A stretch of DNA of 64,000 nucleotides from Achromobacter xylosoxidans (GTDB taxonomy: Bacteria; Pseudomonadota; Gammaproteobacteria; Burkholderiales; Burkholderiaceae_B): assembly GCF_002192695.1 (NCBI RefSeq), contig NZ_MTLG01000055.1, forward strand, positions 1-64,000, read 5' to 3'. The stretch's first letter is position 1. Every line of letters begins with the position of its first letter. The notes below the pieces were generated by a model. It worked only from the letters and a program-made list of their open reading frames with translations, had not been told where the DNA came from and did not search any database. Below, in pieces: positions 1-9,156 of the stretch. Both the position numbers and the translations under genes were made by a program.

Positions 1-2
1 GC

Positions 3-70
3 CCACCCCCGAAGCGCTGCGCGCTTCCCCCTCAAGGGGGCATGCCTGCGGACCGGCGGAGCCGGATCCG
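3..70 (+). repeat. Dispersed palindromic intergenic repeat, copy A
   Basis: This non-coding block has three self-complementary modules: a GAAGCGCTGCGCGCTTC hairpin, a CCCCCTCAAGGGGG hairpin, and a GGACCGGCGGAGCCGGATCCG module. A second, closely similar copy lies in the opposite orientation at 25916-25983. Both copies sit between genes, directly beside a coding region. The layout suggests a REP-like element or an mRNA-end hairpin. Its left edge may extend beyond the window. Confidence 0.75.
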
Positions 71-138
71 CGGCATCCCGATAGGGGGCACCGTATCAGG
101 GGGCGCAGCTCTCGTACAGCAGTTATGGAGAACCGAAA

Positions 139-1482
139 ATGAATTCCCCTCAACGCCCGCCCGCAGAAGGCGCCGCGATGAAACCCATGAAAGTCGGCCT
201 GCTCGGCCTGGGCGTGGTTGGCGGAGGCACCTGGTCGGTGCTGTCGCGCAACGCGGAAGAAATTGCGCGCCGTGCCGGCCGCCGCATCGAAGTGACCCGC
301 GCCGCGGTGCGCGATGTGGCCAAGGCGCGTGCGCGGGTGGGCGACGCCATCCTGGTCGATACCGATGTGCGCGCGCTGGTGCGCGATCCTGAAATCGACA
401 TCGTGGTCGAACTGATCGGCGGCGACACGCTGGCGCGCGAGCTGGTGCTGGAAGCCATCGCCAACGGCAAGCACGTCGTGACCGCCAACAAGGCGCTGCT
501 GGCCAAGCACGGCAACGAGATCTTCGCCGCGGCCCACGAACGCGGCGTGATGGTGACCTTTGAAGCCGCCGTCGCCGGCGGCATCCCCATCATCAAGGCG
601 ATCCGCGAAGGCCTGACCGCCAACCGCATCCAGTGGGTGGCCGGCATCATCAACGGCACCACCAACTTCATCCTGTCCGAAATGCGTTCGCGCGGCCTGC
701 CGTTCGCCGACGTGCTGGCCGAGGCGCAGCGCCTGGGCTATGCCGAAGCCGATCCCACGTTCGACGTGGAAGGCGTGGACGCTGCCCACAAGCTGACCCT
801 GCTGGCCTCGCTGGCCTTCGGCGTGCCGGTCCAGTTCGAGCGCGCCTACATCGAGGGCATTTCGCAGCTGGCCGCCGAAGACATCGAGCATGCGGAGCGC
901 CTGGGCTACCGCATCAAGCTGCTGGGTGTCACCAAGCGCCGCCCGGACGGCATCGAGCTGCGCGTGCATCCGGCGCTGGTACCGGCCGAGCGCCTGCTGG
1001 CCAACGTCGAAGGCGCGATGAACGCCGTGCTGGTCAAGGGCGACGCCGTCGGCCCCACGCTGTACTACGGCCAGGGCGCGGGCGAGGAACCCACGGCCTC
1101 GGCCGTGGTGGCCGACCTGGTCGACGTGACCCGTCTGCATACCGCCGACCCGGGCAACCGCGTGCCGCACCTGGCCTTCCAGCCGGACGCCATGTCCGAC
1201 ACGCCGATCCTGCCGATCGAACAGGTCAGCACCTCGTATTACCTGCGCCTGCGCGTGGACGACCAGCCGGGCGTGCTGGCCGACATCGCCCGCATCCTGG
1301 CCGACCGCTCCATCTCCATCGGCTCGATGATCCAGCAGCCGTCGCACATCGGCGGCGCCGACATCATCTTCCTGACGCATGAGGCGGTCGAAGGCAACGT
1401 CAATCAGGCGATCGAACGCATCGAAGCCTTGCCGTTCGTGCGCTCGAAAGTGACGCGCCTGCGCGTGGAAAATTTGCTATGA
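139..1482 (+). CDS. hom: Homoserine dehydrogenase
   Basis: It reduces aspartate semialdehyde to homoserine with NAD(P)H, at the branch to threonine and methionine. The N-terminal Rossmann motif GLGVVGGG is at residues 23-30, the family segment VTANKALLAKHG follows near residue 115, and a C-terminal ACT domain begins near residue 365 (LRLRVDDQPGVLADIA). The ACT domain is typical of stand-alone, threonine-inhibited enzymes of about 435 residues. The ATG at 139 follows GGAG with good spacing. An ATG at 178 (protein starting MKPMKVGLL) would give the more usual length and is an equally plausible start. The stop overlaps the thrC start by 4 bp, which indicates translational coupling. Confidence 0.96.
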   Translation: MNSPQRPPAEGAAMKPMKVGLLGLGVVGGGTWSVLSRNAEEIARRAGRRIEVTRAAVRDVAKARARVGDAILVDTDVRALVRDPEIDIVVELIGGDTLARELVLEAIANGKHVVTANKALLAKHGNEIFAAAHERGVMVTFEAAVAGGIPIIKAIREGLTANRIQWVAGIINGTTNFILSEMRSRGLPFADVLAEAQRLGYAEADPTFDVEGVDAAHKLTLLASLAFGVPVQFERAYIEGISQLAAEDIEHAERLGYRIKLLGVTKRRPDGIELRVHPALVPAERLLANVEGAMNAVLVKGDAVGPTLYYGQGAGEEPTASAVVADLVDVTRLHTADPGNRVPHLAFQPDAMSDTPILPIEQVSTSYYLRLRVDDQPGVLADIARILADRSISIGSMIQQPSHIGGADIIFLTHEAVEGNVNQAIERIEALPFVRSKVTRLRVENLL

Positions 1483-2888
1483 AATACATCTCTACCCGCG
1501 GCGGCATGACGCCGCTGGAATTCTCGGACATCCTGCTGGAAGGTCTGGCGCCCGACGGCGGCCTGGCGATGCCGGAGCAACTGCCCCAGGTTTCGGCGGA
1601 AACACTGGAGTCCTGGCGCGGCCTGCCGTATGCCGACCTGGCGTTCGAAGTGCTGTCGCTGTTCGCCACCGACATCCCGGCCGACGATCTGCGCCGCCTG
1701 ACGCGCGCAGCCTATAGCCAGCAGACCTTCAACAGCGAGGACATCGTCCCGTTGCGTCCGCTGGACGGCGGCCTGTCGCTGCTGGGCCTGTCCGAAGGGC
1801 CGACGCTGGCCTTCAAGGACATGGCCATGCAGTTCCTGGGCCAGGTCTTCGAATACGTGCTGGCCCAGCGCGGCACCACCCTGAACATCGTGGGCGCCAC
1901 TTCCGGCGATACGGGTTCGGCGGCGGAATACGCCTTGCGCGGCAAGCAGGGCGTGGCGGTGTTCATGCTGTCGCCCCAGGGCCGCATGAGCGCCTTCCAG
2001 CGCGCGCAGATGTATTCGCTGCAGGACGAGAACATTCACAACATCGCCGTGCACGGCGTGTTCGACGAGGCCCAGGATATCGTCAAGGCCTTGGCCGGCG
2101 ACCTGGCGTTCAAGACCAAGTACCGCCTGGGCGCGGTCAACTCCATCAACTGGGCGCGCATCGCCGCCCAGGTGGTGTACTACTTCCACGGCTGGCTGCG
2201 CGCCACCAGCAAGGCTGGCGAGCAGGTCTCGTTCGCGGTGCCTTCGGGCAACTTCGGCAACATCCTGTCCGGCCATATCGCGCGCAGCATGGGCCTGCCT
2301 ATCCGCCGCCTGGTGCTGGCCACGAACGAGAACAACGTGCTGGAAGAGTTCTTCCGCACGGGCGTCTATCGTCCGCGTCCCGCCAAGCAGACCTATGCCA
2401 CCTCCAGCCCGTCCATGGACATTTCGCGCGCCTCGAACTTCGAGCGCTTCGTGTTTGACCTGGTCGGCCGCGACGCCGCTCGCGTCAAGGAACTATGGGC
2501 CGGCATGGCGCGCGACGGCTCATTCGACCTGTCCGCCCTGAAGCCGCAGTTCGAGGAGCGTTATGGCTTCGTGTCGGGCGCAAGCTCGCACGAGGACCGC
2601 CTGGCGACGATCCGTTCGGTCTACGACGAAACCGGCGTGCTGATCGATCCGCACACCGCCGATGGCGTCAAGGTCGCGCGCGAGTTCGTCGAACCCGGCG
2701 TGCCCATGCTGGTCCTGGAAACCGCCTTGCCGGCGAAGTTCTCGGAAACCATCGAAGAGGCCCTGGGCCGTCCGGCCACGCCGCCGGGCAACCTGGCGGA
2801 CCTGGAATCCCTGCCGCAGCGCGTCGAGATCATGGATTGCGACGTGGCCGCCGTGCGCCGTTTCATCGAGGCGCACGCCAAGGTGTAA
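1479..2888 (+). CDS. thrC: Threonine synthase
   Basis: This PLP enzyme converts O-phosphohomoserine to threonine, the last step of the pathway. The 469-residue length fits the long proteobacterial and fungal class. The N-terminal MKYISTRGG and the PLP lysine K113 in GPTLAFKDMAMQF are visible, as are the phosphate-binding serine/glycine segment (SGDTGSAAEYAL) and the loop VPSGNFGNILSGH. Its ATG overlaps the hom stop codon (ATGA). No thrB homoserine kinase lies between or beside the two genes here. An intrinsic terminator follows within 30 bp and closes the hom-thrC unit. Confidence 0.97.
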   Translation: MKYISTRGGMTPLEFSDILLEGLAPDGGLAMPEQLPQVSAETLESWRGLPYADLAFEVLSLFATDIPADDLRRLTRAAYSQQTFNSEDIVPLRPLDGGLSLLGLSEGPTLAFKDMAMQFLGQVFEYVLAQRGTTLNIVGATSGDTGSAAEYALRGKQGVAVFMLSPQGRMSAFQRAQMYSLQDENIHNIAVHGVFDEAQDIVKALAGDLAFKTKYRLGAVNSINWARIAAQVVYYFHGWLRATSKAGEQVSFAVPSGNFGNILSGHIARSMGLPIRRLVLATNENNVLEEFFRTGVYRPRPAKQTYATSSPSMDISRASNFERFVFDLVGRDAARVKELWAGMARDGSFDLSALKPQFEERYGFVSGASSHEDRLATIRSVYDETGVLIDPHTADGVKVAREFVEPGVPMLVLETALPAKFSETIEEALGRPATPPGNLADLESLPQRVEIMDCDVAAVRRFIEAHAKV

Positions 2889-2916
2889 AGGCCGCTAGCG
2901 TCTTGTATGCGTGTGC

Positions 2917-2951
2917 AACCCCTCGCAGGCCGGGCCCGCGAGGGGTTTTTT
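2917..2951 (+). terminator. Intrinsic terminator after hom-thrC
   Basis: A perfect 10-bp stem (AACCCCTCGC at 2917-2926 with GCGAGGGGTT at 2938-2947) encloses an 11-nt loop and runs into six T residues. Confidence 0.9.
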
Positions 2952-3067
2952 GCTTTCTGGCGGGTCCGCGGCCTTACCTTCGCATGCATTTTGACCACAA
3001 CCCGTCACGAATGCGGGGACGGCGTCAGATACAGTGAATTCACGATTCACTTTCGGAGTACACGCCC

Positions 3068-3289
3068 ATGAAACTGAAGACCATGACGCTTGCCCTGGCC
3101 TTGACCGGATTCGGGGTACTGGCCGGATGCTCGTCTCCGTCGGTCATTCAGCAGCGGGACGGCAGCTCGACCGTGACGCCCGACACGCCCAAGTACGACA
3201 AGGATTCGGGCATGTACGAGTATGACAAGGACGGCAAGAAGGTCCAGATCAACAAGGACGACGTGAAGTCCATCGAACAGGTGAAGTGA
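3068..3289 (+). CDS. Small YgdI/YgdR-like (DUF903) lipoprotein
   Basis: This 73-residue secreted lipoprotein has a signal peptide with lipobox LAGC, so Cys21 should be lipidated. The mature part is short and charged and contains YEYDKDGKKVQINKDDVKSIEQ, the SH3-like pattern of the YgdI/YgdR (DUF903) family. The cellular role of the family is not established. GGAG lies upstream of the ATG. The gene stands alone between the thrC terminator and the terminator shared with fbp. Confidence 0.85.
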   Translation: MKLKTMTLALALTGFGVLAGCSSPSVIQQRDGSSTVTPDTPKYDKDSGMYEYDKDGKKVQINKDDVKSIEQVK

Positions 3290-3315
3290 CCGCCGTTCCG
3301 ATGGCGCGCCCATGA

Positions 3316-3349
3316 AAAAGCCCCGGCCGCCTGAGGCGCCGGGGCTTTT
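3316..3349. terminator. Bidirectional terminator between the lipoprotein gene and fbp
   Basis: A 12-bp stem (AAAAGCCCCGGC at 3316-3327 with GCCGGGGCTTTT at 3338-3349) has A- and T-tracts at its two sides. It lies between the ends of two convergent genes and can serve both. Confidence 0.88.
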
Positions 3350-3369
3350 CCGTTGGCGTGGAGCGCAGC

Positions 3370-4392
3370 CTACTGCTTGGCGGCTTCCTCGGCGTGGTAG
3401 CGGCCGACGCGTTCGACTTCGTTCTTCGAACCCAGGATCACGCTGACGCGCTGGTGCAGCTTGTCCGGCTGGATCGCCATGATGCGCTGCGTGCCGTTGA
3501 TCGCGGCGCCGCCGGCCTGTTCGACCAGGAAGCTCATGGGATTGGCTTCGTACATCAGGCGCAGCTTGCCGGCCTTGCCCGGTTCGCGGGCATCCCAGGG
3601 GTACATGAAGATGCCGCCGCGGGTCAGGATGCGATGCACGTCCGCCACCATGGAGGCGATCCAGCGCATGTTGTAGTCCTTGCCCAGCGGACCGGTCGTG
3701 CCGGCCAGGCAGTCGTCGACGTAGCGCTTGACCGGGGCGGCCCAGTGGCGCATGTTCGACATGTTGATGGCGAACTCCTTGGTGTCTTCCGGCACGCGGA
3801 TGTTCTCGTGCGTCAGCACCCACGAGCCCATTTCGCGGTCCAGCGTGAAACCCACCACGCCATTGCCGATGGTCAGCACCAGCATGGTCTGCGGACCGTA
3901 GACGGCATAGCCGGCCACGACCTGCTTGTCGCCCGGCTGCAGGAAGTCCTGTTCGCACACGGGCGCGCCCGACACATCGTGCGGCGCGTGCAGCACCGAG
4001 AAGATGGTGCCGATGGAGACGTTGACGTCGATGTTCGAGGAGCCGTCCAGGGGATCGAACAGCAGCAGGTATTCGCCCTTGGGATAGCGGTTCGGAATCA
4101 GATGGATGGTTTCCATTTCTTCCGAGGCCATGGCCGCCAGGTGGCCGCCCCATTCATTGGCTTCGAGCAGGATCTCGTTGGACAGCACGTCCAGCTTCTT
4201 CTGCACTTCGCCCTGGACGTTCTCGCTTTCCAGGCTGCCGAGGACGCCGCCGAGCGCGCCCTTGCTCACCGCATGGCTGATGGCCTTGCAGGCGCGCGCG
4301 ACCACTTCGATGAGCAGCCGCACTTCCGGCGCGAGGGCTTGGGCGGAGCGTTGCTGCTCCACCAGGTATTGGGTCAGTGTTTTGCGTTTCAA
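3370..4392 (-). CDS. fbp: Fructose-1,6-bisphosphatase, class I
   Basis: It hydrolyses fructose-1,6-bisphosphate to fructose-6-phosphate in gluconeogenesis. The metal-binding signature [10 protein letters not shown] is at residues 113-122, and the 340-residue length is normal for class I. The start codon is TTG at 4392, supported by AGGAGG about 5 nt upstream and by the conserved N-terminus [10 protein letters not shown]. The gene lies 9 bp downstream of pepN on the same strand, so the two are probably co-transcribed. The shared hairpin at 3316-3349 ends the unit. Confidence 0.97.
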   Translation of the reverse strand: MKRKTLTQYLVEQQRSAQALAPEVRLLIEVVARACKAISHAVSKGALGGVLGSLESENVQGEVQKKLDVLSNEILLEANEWGGHLAAMASEEMETIHLIPNRYPKGEYLLLFDPLDGSSNIDVNVSIGTIFSVLHAPHDVSGAPVCEQDFLQPGDKQVVAGYAVYGPQTMLVLTIGNGVVGFTLDREMGSWVLTHENIRVPEDTKEFAINMSNMRHWAAPVKRYVDDCLAGTTGPLGKDYNMRWIASMVADVHRILTRGGIFMYPWDAREPGKAGKLRLMYEANPMSFLVEQAGGAAINGTQRIMAIQPDKLHQRVSVILGSKNEVERVGRYHAEEAAKQ

Positions 4393-4401
4393 AGGAACCT
4401 C

Positions 4402-7107
4402 CTATGCTGCGAATTCTAAAGCCTTGGATACGATTTCCTGCACATTGCGCGACAGGCCGGGGTGGGCGCGCACCTGCTGCAGGGCGGCCTGCATGGGCGT
4501 GCGCAGGGCGGGCACGAAGCGCGACCAGTTGTCCAGCGCGCGCGCCAGGCGGGCGGCGATCTCGGGATTGAGGGCGTCCAGCGCCAGCACCTGCTCGGCC
4601 CAGAAGGCGTAGCCGGTGCCGTCGGGATGATGCATGCCGCGGGCGTTGTTCAGGCAGAACTGGAAGATCAGCGAGCGCGCGCGGTTCGGGTTGCGCAAGG
4701 TGAAGGCGGGGTGCTGCATCAGCTCGCGCGCCGTCTGCACGGTGGTCGAGCGGGCCGCGGCCTGCAGGGCGAACCACTTGTCCACCACCAGGGCGTTGTC
4801 GCGCCATTTGTCGTAGAACGCGGCGAGCGCCTTTTGCGGGTATTCGCCCTGGCCGAAATTGACCAGCGCGGACAGCGCCGCCATGCTGTCGGTCATGTTG
4901 CCGGCCTTCTCGTACTGCTGCTCGGCCAGGCGCTGGGCGTCGAGTTCGCCCGCGGCCATCAGGTGGCTGAGCGCCAGGTTCTTCATGGCGCGCTGGCCGG
5001 CGGGCACCGGCGCCGGGCTGTACTCGCCCGGGGTCTGGTTGTCGTCGAATGCCTGGCGGAATTCGGCGGCCAGCTGGCGGCCCAGTTCGGCGCGCAGGAA
5101 GTCGCGCGCGACCGCCAGGGCAGGCGGGTCCACCTGCTGCATGCGTTCGGCCAGGGTCTTTTCGGACGGCAGGGCCAGGGCGCGGGCGCGGTAGGCGGCG
5201 TCGAGCGCCGGATCGGTCAGCAGCGCGCGCCAGGTCTCGATGAAGGCAGCCTCGGCATGCAGGGTCTTGCCGGCTTGGCGGGCCTCGGCCAGCGCCAGGA
5301 TCTGGCGGGTGGCGAATTCCTGGCCGGCTTCCCAGCGCGCGAAAGGATTGCTGTCATGCGCCGACAGCAGGGCCAGTTCCTCGTTGGTCCAGCCGTAATC
5401 GACGATGACGGGGGCCGAAAAGTCGCGCAACAGCGACGGCACGGGGCGCTCGGCGATATCCTCGAATACCCATTGCTGGCTTTGTTGCGTAAGTTCCAGC
5501 AGCGCGGTGTCCTGGACCCCGCCTGCATGGCGCAGGGGCAGGGCGCGGCCGTCGCGGTCCAGCAAGCCGATGGCGAACGGGATGTGGAAGGGAGCCTTCA
5601 CGTAGTCGGCGCCAGCCTTCTTTTCCACGCCCACCGGCGGGCATTCCTGGGTGAGCGTCACGGTGCAGCGGCGCGCGGCGGCGTCGTGCTCGAGCTTGGC
5701 CGTCACGCGCGGCGTGCCGGCCTGGCGGTACCAGCGGCGGAACACGGACAGGTCGCGGTCCGGGTGCTGGCGCACGTAGACGGATTCCATGGCGGCGACG
5801 AAGTCATCGCAGGTCACGGCCTGGCCGTCATGGCGGCGGAAGTACTCGTCCATGCCGGCGCGAAAGCCTTCCTCGCCCAGCAGGGTGTGCTGCATGCGGA
5901 TGACCTCGGCGCCTTTTTCGTACACGGTCGCGGTGTAGAAGTTGCCGATCTCCTGGTAGCTTTCCGGCCGGATCGGGTGGGCCATGGGGCCGGCGTCTTC
6001 CGGAAACTGGGCGGCGCGCAGCGCCACCACGTCGTCGATGCGCTTGACCGCGCGGGCGCTGGCGGCCTCGGCGGCATCCATGCCGTGGGCCATCATGTCG
6101 GCGCTGAATTCCTGGTCGCGGAAGACGGTCAGGCCTTCCTTCAGGCTCAGTTGGAACCAGTCGCGGCAGGTGACGCGGTTGCCGGTCCAGTTGTGAAAGT
6201 ACTCGTGTCCGATGACGGACTCGATGCCTTCATAGTTGGCGTCCGTGGCCGTTTCCGCATCGGCCAGCACGTAGGCGGCATTGAATATGTTCAAGCCCTT
6301 GTTTTCCATCGCGCCCATGTTGAAGTCGTGGACGGCCACGATCATGAAGCGGTCCAGGTCCAGCTCCAGGCCGAAGCGGCTCTCGTCCCAGCGCAGGGCC
6401 CGCACCAGCGAATCCAGGGCCCATTCGGTCTTGGACTCCGAGCCCGGGTCGCTGTAGACCTGCAGCAGCACGTCGCGGCCGCTGGCGGTCTTCACGGTGG
6501 TCTCGCGGTGCGTGAGCTTGCCGGCCACCAGCGCGAACAGGTAGCAGGGTTTGGGGAAGGGGTCTTCCCATTCGACTTCGTTGCGGCCGTCGGGCAACTG
6601 GCGGGTGGCCAGCAGGTTGCCGTTGGACAGCAGTACCGGATACTCCGGCTGGGCGCGCAGGGTCACGCGGTAGCGCGACATCACATCGGGCCGGTCCGCG
6701 AACCAGGTAATGCGGCGAAAGCCCTCGGCTTCGCACTGGGTGAAGAAGTTGCCGCCCGAGACGTACAGGCCCATCAGCGTCGAATTGGCCGACGGCTTGC
6801 AGCGGCTGACGATTTCCACCGTGGCGCTGGACGGCAGGCCGTGGAGGGCCAGGCTGTGTTCGGACAGGCGGTAGCTGTCGGCGGGCAGGGCCGCGCCATT
6901 GACGCCTACCGAGACGAGTTCCAGGTCTACCCCGTCCAGGACCAGGGCGGCGTCGGCGCTGGCCCCGGCCTTGCGCTGCACTTGCATCGTGCAGCGCACT
7001 TCGGTCGCGTCCGGCGCGAGGTCGAAGGCGAGGGCGACTTCGGGAATGTCGTAGGGGTAGGGCTGGTAATCCTTGCGATATACGGTTACGGGCGTGTCTG
7101 TGCGCAT
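4402..7107 (-). CDS. pepN: Aminopeptidase N (M1 family)
   Basis: This cytosolic zinc aminopeptidase takes residues from the N-termini of peptides. The substrate-anchoring motif GAMEN is at residues 265-269, the zinc motif HEYFH at 301-305, and the third zinc ligand is E324 in SLKEGLT. The 901 residues cover the full E. coli-type PepN (about 870). The ATG follows AGGA. It is the first gene of a pepN-fbp pair and is divergent from the DUF4136 lipoprotein gene at 7257. Confidence 0.97.
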   Translation of the reverse strand: MRTDTPVTVYRKDYQPYPYDIPEVALAFDLAPDATEVRCTMQVQRKAGASADAALVLDGVDLELVSVGVNGAALPADSYRLSEHSLALHGLPSSATVEIVSRCKPSANSTLMGLYVSGGNFFTQCEAEGFRRITWFADRPDVMSRYRVTLRAQPEYPVLLSNGNLLATRQLPDGRNEVEWEDPFPKPCYLFALVAGKLTHRETTVKTASGRDVLLQVYSDPGSESKTEWALDSLVRALRWDESRFGLELDLDRFMIVAVHDFNMGAMENKGLNIFNAAYVLADAETATDANYEGIESVIGHEYFHNWTGNRVTCRDWFQLSLKEGLTVFRDQEFSADMMAHGMDAAEAASARAVKRIDDVVALRAAQFPEDAGPMAHPIRPESYQEIGNFYTATVYEKGAEVIRMQHTLLGEEGFRAGMDEYFRRHDGQAVTCDDFVAAMESVYVRQHPDRDLSVFRRWYRQAGTPRVTAKLEHDAAARRCTVTLTQECPPVGVEKKAGADYVKAPFHIPFAIGLLDRDGRALPLRHAGGVQDTALLELTQQSQQWVFEDIAERPVPSLLRDFSAPVIVDYGWTNEELALLSAHDSNPFARWEAGQEFATRQILALAEARQAGKTLHAEAAFIETWRALLTDPALDAAYRARALALPSEKTLAERMQQVDPPALAVARDFLRAELGRQLAAEFRQAFDDNQTPGEYSPAPVPAGQRAMKNLALSHLMAAGELDAQRLAEQQYEKAGNMTDSMAALSALVNFGQGEYPQKALAAFYDKWRDNALVVDKWFALQAAARSTTVQTARELMQHPAFTLRNPNRARSLIFQFCLNNARGMHHPDGTGYAFWAEQVLALDALNPEIAARLARALDNWSRFVPALRTPMQAALQQVRAHPGLSRNVQEIVSKALEFAA

Positions 7108-7256
7108 GGGATTGCAGTCCTGTATGAACGAGGGCTCTATTGTAGTGGCTGGGCATGATGGGCCGCCCTGGGCCGTTTGGCGTACCGTAAACTTTTTGTA
7201 GCGGTTCGAGTCAAAGTCAGTATCATGGCGCCGTCGCGCGCCGGAGGGGTTGCAAA

Positions 7257-7895
7257 ATGTCGAGGTTGTCCATGTTCAATGCACGCCGCTGGGCGGGTCT
7301 GCTGGCCGTGGCGGGGGCGCTCGCCTTGTCGGGTTGCGCGGCTCCCACGGTTTCCGCGCGGGTGACGTCGTTTCAGCAATGGCCGGCGGGCGTGGAAGGG
7401 CAGACATATCAATTCATTGCCGCGGACGCCTCGCAAAACAACAACCTCGAATATCAGTCCTATCAGGACATGGTGCGTGCCGGCATAGGCGCAACAGGCC
7501 TGGTCGAAGCCAAGCCTGGGGCCAAGGGCCGTTTCGACGTGTCGTTCAAGTACGGCACCACCCAGACCCAGATAATGGTGCAGCGTCCGTACGACCCATA
7601 TTTCTATGGCGGCTACGGCTATGGCGGTTTCTACGGCCCGCGTCCCTGGGGCGCCGGGTACGGCTATTGGGGCCCAGACTGGGTCGACGTGCCGATGGTC
7701 GTGCAGCGCAATACCCTCACCCTGCATATCTATGACACCCAGCGCGGCGGCGCGGAGGTATACCGTTCCAGCGCTTTCATATTGAGCGAGCGCGACGATT
7801 TCCTACGGACCATGCCGTATCTGGTGCGTGCAATATTTGATAATTTCCCCGGAAATAATGGCGCGGAGCGCGAAATTCGTTTTCCGGTGCAGTGA
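7257..7895 (+). CDS. DUF4136 family lipoprotein
   Basis: This is a 212-residue lipoprotein. The signal peptide ends in the lipobox LSGC (GCAAPTVSARV), after which SFQQWP and the folded region match the DUF4136 pattern. A central stretch near residues 115-140 is very rich in Gly, Tyr, Phe and Trp (FYGGYGYGGFYG), a feature seen in several envelope proteins of this family. GGAGG lies 9 nt before the ATG at 7257, which favours this start over the in-frame ATG five codons later. The role is unknown; outer-membrane attachment is inferred. Confidence 0.8.
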   Translation: MSRLSMFNARRWAGLLAVAGALALSGCAAPTVSARVTSFQQWPAGVEGQTYQFIAADASQNNNLEYQSYQDMVRAGIGATGLVEAKPGAKGRFDVSFKYGTTQTQIMVQRPYDPYFYGGYGYGGFYGPRPWGAGYGYWGPDWVDVPMVVQRNTLTLHIYDTQRGGAEVYRSSAFILSERDDFLRTMPYLVRAIFDNFPGNNGAEREIRFPVQ

Positions 7896-7927
7896 GTTTC
7901 GGCGGCCTTTGGGTCAGCCTTTAAATA

Positions 7928-7961
7928 AAATCGGCGCACCATTTTGGTGCGCCGATTTTTT
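7928..7961. terminator. Bidirectional terminator between the DUF4136 gene and the H-NS gene
   Basis: A 13-bp perfect stem (AAATCGGCGCACC at 7928-7940 with GGTGCGCCGATTT at 7946-7958) has A/T tracts on both sides. It separates two convergent genes. Confidence 0.9.
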
Positions 7962-7980
7962 AATACTGGCGAATAGGTTC

Positions 7981-8367
7981 TTATTCTTTGATAAGAAAAC
8001 TGTCGCGGGTTGCGCCTGCGGCTTCTTCCGCGGCGAGCCAGCGGGGAGCCTTGCCACGGCCGCTCCACGTTTCCCCTGTTTGAGGATGGCGGTACTTGGG
8101 CGCAACGGCGCGTTTGGCGGCGTTGGCCGGACGGGCAGCGGCGCCAGCCTTGCGGCGCCCGCCAGTGGTGGCGGCGCGGGCGGGTTTGCCGGCGCCATAG
8201 GCTGCAACGATTTCTTCGGGCGTGATGTCGTACTCGCGCATCGACGTGATGATCTGCGTGATCACGGGCTTGCGACGCTTGGTTTGCAGGACTTCAGCCT
8301 TCTTTTGTAGTTTGTTGATTTCCTTTTCGATCTTTGCTTGCAGTGCTGCGTAGGATTCTCGGGCCAT
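7981..8367 (-). CDS. H-NS family nucleoid-associated protein (BpH3-like)
   Basis: This 128-residue DNA-binding protein should bridge and silence AT-rich DNA. Residues 1-60 form a charged helical oligomerisation region (LQAKIEKEINKLQKKAEVL). A basic Ala/Arg/Lys linker follows, then the C-terminal motif KYRHPQTGETWSGRGKAPRWL, which is the H-NS DNA-binding signature. The DNA upstream is AT-rich for this genome, which would suit autoregulation, though that is inference. The ATG follows AGGAA. Confidence 0.93.
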   Translation of the reverse strand: MARESYAALQAKIEKEINKLQKKAEVLQTKRRKPVITQIITSMREYDITPEEIVAAYGAGKPARAATTGGRRKAGAAARPANAAKRAVAPKYRHPQTGETWSGRGKAPRWLAAEEAAGATRDSFLIKE

Positions 8368-9156
8368 GGTTTATTCCTGATTATGGAACTGCTGTAATCG
8401 CCGGCGAAGTTATGTGTAATTGTTGTGCTTCGCATAATACAGAAATTGTGGCTTGACTTCGCGGTTTCTGAAGCAATTACTTTGTATCAAAAGAGTCGAA
8501 TGCCGTTTTTTGGTCCGGGAATGCGGCAGTGGCCAAGTCTTGGGAAGGATATTCTCGAATTTGGGACAACTTGAAACAATGCGGGTATTGGTTCACGAGA
8601 CGGACAAATGGCCGTGCGTGCTCTTGCCTGCGCCCGATTTGTCTCGCTGAGCACGCAAGTACGCGGCTTGCGGGCTGCCGCGCCCGATTGTGCTGGCGGG
8701 CGGCGCGACGCTGAACGTGGTCTGATGACGTTGCGTACAGGAGCGGATCAATTGTCTGGCGCCTTGATTTTCGTCCGACCGTTAACCTTCCCGGGTCTGT
8801 ATTGCCTACCTGATTGCCCGTTTGGCATATTTCATTTTCATGTCAAGTTGTATGACGAGTTTGAAGTGTGCGTCCTGCCTGTATGCCCGCGTGCACCGGT
8901 GTCCTACGGCTATTCGGAAAAAGGGGCGCATCGGACATGGTGTGGGCTCGTCTTCTTGGCTTGATATGTAATATTCCGACCCCATTCATTCTCCATGGAT
9001 AATGCCCGTGGCATTTTTCGCCGCCGGGGTCTTCCCCGGGGGAGTCCTTTCCGCCAGGGAACTCCGCGACGGCCAGGCCGCGCCAGCGTTACGATATGAT
9101 CTCAAGTATCGCCGCGAGCGCGCGCCTGCGCGCCGCCGCTTCCTGTACAGAGCCCC
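8368..9156. other. Long intergenic region without a credible gene
   Basis: About 790 bp separate the divergent H-NS and tldD genes. The part next to the H-NS gene (about 8368-8580) is AT-rich and holds TATTAT-like hexamers suited to an H-NS promoter. Short open frames between 8453 and 8964 lack a good Shine-Dalgarno sequence, show no recognisable domain, and have many rare Arg/Cys codons, so I do not call them. Nothing else is recognisable. Confidence 0.6.

Noticed and set aside
71-138. A thr-operon leader peptide before hom
   Set aside because: No short ORF with Thr/Ile codon runs and no terminator hairpin lies in this interval. Upstream sequence is outside the window.
4462-7158. 898-codon open frame antisense to pepN
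   Set aside because: It is the mirror frame of a real GC-rich gene. The product is Gly/His/Arg-rich low complexity without domains, whereas the other strand encodes complete aminopeptidase N.
8453-8964. Short plus-strand frames (65-118 codons) in the gap after the H-NS gene
   Set aside because: No good ribosome sites, no domain, and codon use unlike the neighbours.
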